Source: Colwellia piezophila ATCC BAA-637
Lineage (GTDB): Bacteria > Pseudomonadota > Gammaproteobacteria > Enterobacterales > Alteromonadaceae
DNA length: 64,000 nucleotides
NCBI RefSeq assembly: GCF_000378625.1
Contig: NZ_KB905160.1
Span: forward strand, 287,552-351,551
Direction of reading: 5' to 3'
Shown: positions 58,082 through 64,000 of the stretch, piece after piece
How positions within the stretch are numbered: position 1 is the first letter of the stretch
How the letters are laid out: each line of letters opens with the position of its first letter
Notes under the pieces: generated by a model
What the model was told of the DNA's origin: nothing
The model's input: the letters and a program-made list of their open reading frames with translations, nothing else
Database searches by the model: none
Translations under genes and position numbers: made by a program

Positions 58082-58711
58082 TTATGCTCCCGTTACTTTG
58101 TTGCTGAGCGATGGCGCTAGCTCAAGTAAATATTGAATGCTTTGTGCTAATAAAGTAGCACCAAAGGTTGTTAATATTGACTCAGGGTGAAATTGAAACG
58201 CTAAAATTGCATCTTCTTCACGGCTAATAGCCATACACATGCCATTGTAGTCGGCGATAACATCTAGGGTTTGCGGGATATCTTTACCTACCAATGAGTG
58301 ATAACGGGCAACCGGTAGTGGGTTAGGTATGTTTAAAAAAGGGCCATTACCCGAGTGGCTGATATTGGAGGCTTTACCATGGACAATTTCATCAGCTCTG
58401 TCGACACGGCCGCCATAATGTTCGATTAATGCTTGATGACCTAAACAAATTCCCATCATAGGGATACGGCCAGCGCACTTTTTAATCAGTGCCATTAAGC
58501 AACCGGCTTTATTTGGCGCCCCAGGACCTGGAGAGAGTATTAATAATACCGGCTCAGACGTTTTTTTAGTGTGCTCGAGCATTTTGTCAAAAATAAAGTC
58601 AGCACTGAGGGTATTGCGATAAACACTGGGTTCAAAACCTAAACATTGAAATTCGTCTACAAGGTTATAGGTAAAGGAATCCAAGTTATCGAGCATAAAT
58701 AATTTAGTCAT
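58082..58711 (-). CDS. trpG: Anthranilate synthase component II (glutamine amidotransferase)
   Basis: 209 residues. Class I amidotransferase with the triad Cys in [15 protein letters not shown] and His-Glu in [10 protein letters not shown], plus [10 protein letters not shown]. Supplies ammonia to TrpE. As a separate subunit it is not fused to TrpD, unlike in E. coli. It begins within the last eight bases of trpE. Confidence 0.96.
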   Translation of the reverse strand: MTKLFMLDNLDSFTYNLVDEFQCLGFEPSVYRNTLSADFIFDKMLEHTKKTSEPVLLILSPGPGAPNKAGCLMALIKKCAGRIPMMGICLGHQALIEHYGGRVDRADEIVHGKASNISHSGNGPFLNIPNPLPVARYHSLVGKDIPQTLDVIADYNGMCMAISREEDAILAFQFHPESILTTFGATLLAQSIQYLLELAPSLSNKVTGA

Positions 58712-60385
58712 GGGCTTGCTCCTTTGCTAAAGCATTGGCAGTGGCAATAGCATTAATAACGGCTTGCGCTTTTTGTTTGGTTTCATTGGCTTCACTAATG
58801 GGGTCTGAGTCGTAAACAACACCAGCACCGGCTTGAACTTGGGCAATATTGTCTTTAACAAAGGCTGAGCGGATTACAATGCAGGTATCCATTTCACCGG
58901 TGCCAGTTAAATAACCTACCGCACCGCCATAACTACCACGTCTTTTACCTTCTACTTCTCGAATCAGTGACGTCGCTTTGACTTTTGGTGCACCTGAAAG
59001 TGTGCCCATATTCATGCAAGCTTGATACGCGTGCAACGCATCAAGATCTGTTTGTAATGTACCGCAGACCCGAGAAACTAAGTGCATCACATGAGAATAT
59101 CGATCCACTTTCAGTAAATCAGCAACATAACGAGTACCCGGTTGGGAAACTCTAGCAATATCATTGCGCGCTAAATCAACCAGCATAATATGTTCGGCAG
59201 ACTCTTTTTTATCTTGCCTAAGCTCAAGTTCAATACGACTATCTAGGTCTAATGAAATATTACCTTGCTTATCAAAACCGCGTGGTCGCGTTCCAGCTAT
59301 CGGGTAAATTTCTACGTGTCTATTGCTGGCTTGATATTTTAATGCAGATTCAGGCGAGGCGCCAAAAATACAAAAGTCACTGTCTTTTAAATAAAACATG
59401 TACGGACTTGGGTTACTAACTTTTAGTGCTTTATAAGCGGCAATTGAGTCGTAACAGGGTAAGGTAAATGTGCGTGATGGCACCACTTGAAAAATATCAC
59501 CCCTCTGATGTTTTCTTTTAATTGCTCAACTATCTGACAATAACGTTCGTCACTAATATCTACTTGTAATTCTTCATTTAATTTTACTTGTTCATCAATA
59601 TCGGAAAATGAAGGACTGAATTTTGATACTTGCTTGGCATCTACTGAGCTGGCAAGTATCTCCTTAATTTGTGCAACACGCTTATCTATAGCTAATTGAC
59701 TTTGTATCGCTTTCTTTTCGTCTTTAAAGCTAAAAGTATTACCAATGATTTCGGTGCTTTGTAATTCATGGTCAATAATGACCAAGGTTTCTGCTAAATA
59801 ATAAACAAAATCAGGGCAAGTATTATCACCGTTGGCTACGTCAGGTAAGTCTTCGGCTATTGCCATAAGGTCAAAGGCAAAAACGCCCCCTAAAAACACT
59901 GAGAAAGGGTGACTTTTTTCATCGGTAAATTGATTGAATATCCGTAAACTGTGTAAGGGGTTTATTGCACTTAAGCGCGCCTTTTCATCAAGGTCACGAG
60001 CGACTTGGGCAAATGTTGCTTGAAAGGATTTTCCATCATCAGCGATGGCTACTTGAGCATGTTCTGCTAATTGCTCTGCCGCGAAGTTGACCGCTGCTTC
60101 ACCATTTAATGATAAGGCAGAAAAAGTAACGGTATTGCCATTACAGACAATCTTTACTGCTGCGTCAGTGAGTAATAAGCTTTTTAATAAATGCTTTTTA
60201 TCAATTTCGGCAGATTCTAATAAAATATTATGTTGCTGTTGGTGGCATAATAATTGGTAAACACTTAACGGATCATTCTGGTAGCCGCTACTTTCTAATA
60301 CGGTGTTAACCCCTATCAGGGATGCATCATTGTTACTAGGTAAATTAGTACTAGGTAAATTAGTACTGGATAAATTTTGTGTCAT
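58704..60385 (-). pseudogene. trpE: Anthranilate synthase component I, interrupted by a one-base frameshift
   Basis: Two overlapping frames together make one TrpE. The upstream frame (60385 to about 59505) carries the N-terminal region up to [13 protein letters not shown]; the downstream frame carries [15 protein letters not shown] onward with [24 protein letters not shown] and [12 protein letters not shown]. In intact TrpE the join reads [15 protein letters not shown]. Here AGAGGGGTGAT lacks one base, so translation in the first frame runs into 26 wrong residues and stops at 59423. All catalytic motifs are otherwise intact. The start ATG 60385 is inferred from GAAGAA before it. A sequencing error is possible. 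Confidence 0.88.
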
Positions 60386-60423
60386 GTTAAATTCTTCTAT
60401 AAGTTTATTTAAATAAAAAGTTG

Positions 60424-60480
60424 TCAGCCTGCGTAAATAGGTAACAGCCACCAAATAAACCATGTTTTTGTTTTATTCAT
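60424..60480 (-). CDS. Second Trp-rich mini-ORF between the attenuator and trpE
   Basis: ATG to TGA encodes MNKTKTWFIWWLLPIYAG, 18 residues with three Trp codons, two adjacent. AAAGGG lies upstream of the ATG. It ends 39 bases before the trpE start, with no terminator between. It could be a second tryptophan-sensing leader or chance; translation is unproven. Confidence 0.45.
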   Translation of the reverse strand: MNKTKTWFIWWLLPIYAG

Positions 60481-60530
60481 TTTAAAACCCTTTGTTAATT
60501 CTTTAATTCTCTAACGCTTTAACGCAAAAA

Positions 60531-60555
60531 ACCCGCTAACAGGAGCGGGTCTTTT
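60531..60555 (-). terminator. trp attenuator terminator
   Basis: On the minus strand ACCCGCT and AGCGGGT form a seven-base stem with a six-base loop, followed by TTTTT. It lies about 50 bases after the trpL stop. TTGGGTT at 60596-60602 can pair weakly with the 5' arm and may be part of the antiterminator. Confidence 0.85.
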
Positions 60556-60604
60556 TGAAATTTGTTTAATCTTTTTTAAGATGTACGCAATTATCACAAC
60601 CCAA

Positions 60605-60661
60605 TTATGTCGAGTTATGCCACCACCAAATTAATGTTATGTTGTTAATTGCTGTGTTCAT
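60605..60661 (-). CDS. trpL: trp leader peptide
   Basis: ATG to TAA encodes MNTAINNITLIWWWHNST, 18 residues with three consecutive Trp codons. It is placed before a terminator hairpin and the trp genes, the classic attenuation layout: ribosome stalling at Trp codons when charged tRNA-Trp is scarce prevents terminator formation. GGCGC/AAGG lies upstream. A TrpR-like half site (TAGTAC, minus strand) is near 60680, but I see no full palindrome. Confidence 0.88.
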   Translation of the reverse strand: MNTAINNITLIWWWHNST

Positions 60662-60803
60662 TATAAAGCGCCTTTAGCGGTACTACTTTATTGACTTTAA
60701 GCTTATCTAATTTCGATTAATAATAAAGGAAAGAGTATCATTATTTACTCGTTATCAGTAAACTTATCTTAATACTAAGATTACCCCTATAGAAGACCTT
60801 ATT

Positions 60804-61709
60804 ATGGCTTTGCTGTCAACCACTGATTTCCCTCATGAGATAGTAAAAACCGAAGGTTTTGCCCATAAGCGTATCGACCTACACAGTCATACAACATACT
60901 CTGATGGTACCTTATCGCCGCAAAGCTTGATCGATAGAGCGAGTAACTTCCAAATTGATGTTTTAGCTATCACAGATCACGATACTGTCGCCGGTCTTGA
61001 TATAGCGCAAAAGCATATAGAAGATAAAAAAATTCCACTTAAGTTGATCGCGGGCATCGAAATATCTACTGCATGGCAAGGCTTTGAAATTCATATTGTC
61101 GGTCTAAATATTGATAAGACTAATAGTGACTTACAAACATTGATAGTAAGGCAACAACAAGCACGAGAACAACGCGCTATTTCAATGGGTGAAAAACTAG
61201 CGATATGTGGTTTTCCTACTATTTACCACGATGCCAAAGAATTGGCCGGGCAAGGCTCTATTACCCGGGCTCATTTTGCTAAGATCCTTCATCGGGATGG
61301 GCATGTCAGTACAATGCAGCAAGCCTTCGATAAATACATTGGTAAGAAAGGTTCTAAAGGGCAACGGGCCTATGTAAAGCCTAACTGGTGTAGTATTGAA
61401 GAAGCGGTTAAAGCGATTCATCAAGCAGGCGGCAGTGCCGTTATGGCGCACCCTATCAGATATGACTTGTCAGCTAAGTGGTTACGACGGTTAATTATTC
61501 ATTTTAGCGAAGTTGCGGGTGATGGTTTAGAAGTGGTATTGCCGCAGATGAACCCAGAACAAAGAGCTAAAATGTTGGCTTACTGTCAAGAGTACAATTT
61601 ATTGGCTTCCATGGGATCTGATTTTCATTATCCTAATAAGTGGAGCGACTTAGGGCGAAACCTCACTATGCCAGTAGGTGCAAAACCTGTTTGGGCGCAG
61701 TGGCAATAA
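60804..61709 (+). CDS. rnm: PHP-domain 5'-3' exoribonuclease (RNase AM, YciV/TrpH)
   Basis: 301 residues. PHP phosphoesterase motifs: RIDLHSHTTYSDGTLSP (H-x-H), ITDHDTVAG, IAGIEIS, and late AHPIRYD and GSDFHYP, all metal ligands. E. coli YciV (Rnm) trims 5' ends of 5S and other rRNAs and degrades short RNA. Divergent from the trp operon exactly as in E. coli. Confidence 0.93.
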   Translation: MALLSTTDFPHEIVKTEGFAHKRIDLHSHTTYSDGTLSPQSLIDRASNFQIDVLAITDHDTVAGLDIAQKHIEDKKIPLKLIAGIEISTAWQGFEIHIVGLNIDKTNSDLQTLIVRQQQAREQRAISMGEKLAICGFPTIYHDAKELAGQGSITRAHFAKILHRDGHVSTMQQAFDKYIGKKGSKGQRAYVKPNWCSIEEAVKAIHQAGGSAVMAHPIRYDLSAKWLRRLIIHFSEVAGDGLEVVLPQMNPEQRAKMLAYCQEYNLLASMGSDFHYPNKWSDLGRNLTMPVGAKPVWAQWQ

Positions 61710-61807
61710 GACTAGTGAGTAAAATTCTGCTGTAGTTGCAAGGAATCATTGCTACGGGTAAACAATACCAATGTAGCGATCAATTTTTTAAGGTAAAGGA
61801 AAGTTTC

Positions 61808-62428
61808 ATGAGTCAGTTTTTTTATGTACACCCAGATAACCCTCAGGGTCGTTTGATGAAACAAGCGGCAGAAATTATAAGAAATGGCGGCGTGATTGTC
61901 TATCCAACAGATTCAGGTTATGCCTTAGGCTGTCATTTAGGTGATAAAAAAGCCTTGGAGCGTATCTGTAATATCAGAGAGATAAGTAAGGACCATAACT
62001 TTACGCTAGTGTGTCAAGATTTATCACAATTATCAGAATACACCCGAGTAGATAATACTGCCTATCGCTTACTAAAAAATAACACCCCAGGTGCCTATAC
62101 TTTTATTTTTAAAGGCAGTAAAGAAGTGCCTAAGCGCTTGTTAAACCCTAAGAAGAAAACAATAGGTATTAGAGTACCTGATAATACTATTGCACAAGCC
62201 TTGTTGACTGAACTGGCAGAGCCTATAATGTCCACCAGTTTGATCATGCCTGGCCAAGAAATGGCAGAGTACGATCCTGAGCACATTCGAGATTTATTAG
62301 AGCATCAAGTTGACCTAATCGTCAACGGTGGCTATTTAGGGGAACACCCCACCACTGTCATTGATTTTTCTAATGACAGTATTGAAATATTACGAGTAGG
62401 AGAGGGCGATCCTTCTCCATTTCAGTAA
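61808..62428 (+). CDS. yciO: YciO, YrdC/Sua5-domain protein
   Basis: 206 residues. YrdC fold: GGVIVYPTDSGYALGCHLGDKKALERICNIR, NFTLVCQDLSQLSEYTRVDN, KTIGIRVPDN and PIMSTSLIMPGQE. Related to the threonylcarbamoyl-AMP synthase TsaC, but this branch's main role is not settled. ATG 61808 has AAAGGAAAG upstream; the frame opens earlier at 61736 without conserved sequence. Same order rnm-yciO-rluB as E. coli. Confidence 0.92.
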   Translation: MSQFFYVHPDNPQGRLMKQAAEIIRNGGVIVYPTDSGYALGCHLGDKKALERICNIREISKDHNFTLVCQDLSQLSEYTRVDNTAYRLLKNNTPGAYTFIFKGSKEVPKRLLNPKKKTIGIRVPDNTIAQALLTELAEPIMSTSLIMPGQEMAEYDPEHIRDLLEHQVDLIVNGGYLGEHPTTVIDFSNDSIEILRVGEGDPSPFQ

Positions 62429-62539
62429 CTTAGCGTTGAGTGAAAATTAATAATTGCACTTAACTAAGTAATTGAACCTGAACAATGAGCCAGAAGTTAG
62501 CTACTTGGGAGCTGCTACTGACGTAACAGAGTAAAAATA

Positions 62540-63607
62540 ATGACGGTTGACAAGAAAAAGAAAGCAAGAAAAGATGAAGCCATTGATAAAAAATATGGTA
62601 CCCGAGGCACTGAGAAAAAAGGCAGTGCCAAGAAAGGTCTGACTAAGCCAGGTGCTGTGAAGAAAGGTTTAGCTAAAAAAGGCCAGCATAAAAAAGACCC
62701 TGAAAAAGTAGAGAAAGTTAACTTTCAAAAAGCGACTCATGAAGACTCAGAGAAAGTACAAAAAGTTCTCGCTCGCGCTGGTAAAGGCTCTCGCCGTGAA
62801 ATGGAAACTATGATCAGTGAAGGCCGTGTCAGTATTGATGGAAAAGTTGCCTTTTTAGGGGATAGAATTACCGGTTCTGAGCAAATCAGACTCGATGGTC
62901 ACCACGTTAAACTCACTGCGAAAGACGAAGATATTTGTCGCGTACTTGTCTATAACAAGCCTGAAGGTGAAATGTGTACCCGTAAGGATCCAGAAGGTCG
63001 CCCGACAGTATTTGATCGTCTTCCGCCACTTGAAACAGGGCGTTGGGTTGCTGTGGGCCGTTTAGATATTAACACTTCAGGTATGTTGTTATTTACTACA
63101 GATGGTGAACTAGCAAACCGTTTGATGCATCCATCACAAAAAATCGAACGTGAGTACGCGGTACGTGTATTCGGTGAAATTAATGAAGCAATGTTACAAA
63201 GGTTACGTGCGGGCGTTAAGTTAGAAGATGGTCCTGCGCGCTTTCAAAAAATCACTTACCGTGGTGGTGAAGGCAGAAACCATTGGTTCCATGTGGTGTT
63301 ATCAGAAGGACGTAACCGTGAAGTACGTCGTTTATGGGAAAGCCAAGACGTACAGGTAAGCCGTCTTATCAGAGTACGTTACGGTGATATGGAAATGCAG
63401 CGTCAGTTACCTATGGGGGGATGGCGTGAGTTGGCTTTGAAAGAAGTGAACTATTATCGTCAACTCGTTAAATTAACGCCTGAAACTGACAGTAAAGTTA
63501 AAATTGATGAAAAAACCATGGATAATGCCAAAAGCCGCCGTATCCGTCGCTCAGTTAAAAAACATCAACAACGTCATCAACAAAGCACTCGCCGCCGTCA
63601 TAAGTAG
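62540..63607 (+). CDS. rluB: 23S rRNA pseudouridine(2605) synthase
   Basis: 355 residues. An unusual Lys-rich N-terminal extension of about 65 residues (with repeats such as [19 protein letters not shown]) precedes an S4 domain ([22 protein letters not shown]) and the RluB catalytic domain with the GRLDINTSG aspartate and [12 protein letters not shown] basic, Gln/Arg/His-rich tail ends it. It modifies U2605 of 23S rRNA. The tails may aid RNA binding. Confidence 0.95.
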   Translation: MTVDKKKKARKDEAIDKKYGTRGTEKKGSAKKGLTKPGAVKKGLAKKGQHKKDPEKVEKVNFQKATHEDSEKVQKVLARAGKGSRREMETMISEGRVSIDGKVAFLGDRITGSEQIRLDGHHVKLTAKDEDICRVLVYNKPEGEMCTRKDPEGRPTVFDRLPPLETGRWVAVGRLDINTSGMLLFTTDGELANRLMHPSQKIEREYAVRVFGEINEAMLQRLRAGVKLEDGPARFQKITYRGGEGRNHWFHVVLSEGRNREVRRLWESQDVQVSRLIRVRYGDMEMQRQLPMGGWRELALKEVNYYRQLVKLTPETDSKVKIDEKTMDNAKSRRIRRSVKKHQQRHQQSTRRRHK

Positions 63608-63634
63608 GCGTTAGCAGCAGTAGAAGTAAAGATT

Positions 63635-64000
63635 ATGCATTATCAATTAATTGAAGATCAGCTCAGTTTAACTCGCTTATGTGAACAGCTATCAAAAGCT
63701 AAAGTATTAGCTATAGATACTGAATTTGTCCGTACACGTACCTTATATGCCAAGCTAGGTTTACTTCAAGTTTGTGATGGTGAGCAATTAGCTCTTATCG
63801 ATCCCCTTGCCATTGAGGATTTAACGCCTTTTTGGCAATTACTCACTAATGCAAATATTACCAAGGTGCTGCATGCTTGCTCAGAAGATTTAGAAGTTTT
63901 CTTGACCGCTGGAAATTGCAAACCGGTAAATTTAATTGATAGTCAAATCATGATGTCATTTTTAGGACATGGTTTGTCTTTGGGTTATGCAGCCATGGTG
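63635..64000 (+). CDS. rnd: Ribonuclease D, 3' end cut by window
   Basis: 122 codons open to the right edge. The 3'-5' exonuclease motifs ExoI (LAIDTEFVRTRTLYAKLGLLQ) and ExoII (VLHACSEDLEVF) are present, along with DSQIMMSFLG. RNase D trims tRNA 3' ends. The ATG at 63635 is preceded by GTAGAAG and lies 27 bases after rluB. Confidence 0.93.
   Translation, partial: MHYQLIEDQLSLTRLCEQLSKAKVLAIDTEFVRTRTLYAKLGLLQVCDGEQLALIDPLAIEDLTPFWQLLTNANITKVLHACSEDLEVFLTAGNCKPVNLIDSQIMMSFLGHGLSLGYAAMV

Noticed and set aside
59496-59506. Programmed ribosomal frameshift in trpE
   Set aside because: Not adopted as the call: the join has a short G-run but no recognisable slippery heptamer or following structure, so mutation or base-call error is more economical.
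60386-60463. Longer trpE start at 60463
   Set aside because: The extra 26 codons are not TrpE-like and overlap the Trp-rich mini-ORF. ATG 60385 with GAAGAA upstream is preferred.
60424-60480. The downstream Trp-rich ORF as the main trp leader peptide
   Set aside because: It lies after, not before, the terminator hairpin. The WWW peptide at 60605-60661 has the right position.

Overview
The window looks like a chromosomal stretch of a marine, probably cold-adapted gammaproteobacterium of the order Alteromonadales, and the gene content and low GC fit Colwellia best. This rests on strong similarity to E. coli and Shewanella housekeeping proteins, AT-rich intergenic DNA, conserved gammaproteobacterial gene orders and abundant c-di-GMP genes. 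I could run no database search. I see no prophage, integron, CRISPR array or complete insertion sequence.

Layout. 1-8065: a sodium-dependent transporter (cut by the left edge), a metallo-hydrolase overlapping a voltage-gated-type cation channel, a UPF0178 protein, an alkyltransferase-like protein, the small heat-shock protein IbpA with a possible RNA thermometer, an exported thiol peroxidase, and a REC-CheC protein beside a PAS-GGDEF cyclase. 8180-13892 (minus): the conserved cluster miaB-ybeZ-ybeY-ybeX(corC)-lnt. 14055-17316 (minus): a large beta-propeller sensor with a degenerate kinase end and an unknown small gene. 17737: ubiF. 19223-20231 (minus): a tRNA operon Met-Leu-Gln-Gln-Leu-Met, containing two tandem broken tRNA-Leu copies, behind a stable-RNA-type promoter. 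20436-28034 (minus): a DUF3718-like protein, rplY-pth-ychF, a DUF418 membrane protein, and lolB-ispE-prs. 28227-35499 (plus): hemA-prfA-prmC-sirB2-sirB1, a DUF819 transporter gene, and kdsA. 36432-39718 (plus): gcvA, an alpha/beta hydrolase, DUF423 and rlmM. 39841-45590 (minus): an isocitrate dehydrogenase, a DUF3192 gene, xni, ppnN and a coiled-coil diguanylate cyclase. 45864-51164: an M61 peptidase, queF, syd, a small coiled-coil protein, a second DUF3192 protein and a GNAT acetyltransferase.

The two most informative regions come next. At about 51448-52103 there is no protein gene but a very GGA-rich sequence. It has many small hairpins presenting GGA in their loops, ends in a strong terminator, and is preceded about 180 bp upstream by a perfect GacA/UvrY-type palindrome. 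I read it as a CsrB-family regulatory RNA that sequesters CsrA, about 650 nt by eye, longer than E. coli CsrB. At 53334-60661 (minus) lies the whole trp operon: trpL leader and attenuator, trpE, trpG, trpD, trpCF fusion, trpB, trpA. trpE carries a one-base frameshift in a highly conserved segment. A second Trp-rich mini-ORF sits between the attenuator and trpE.

The right end (60804-64000, plus) has the usual neighbours of trp: rnm (yciV), yciO and rluB, then the first part of rnd (RNase D). Short ATACCA...TGGTAT inverted-repeat elements occur at three intergenic sites and look like a MITE-type family.
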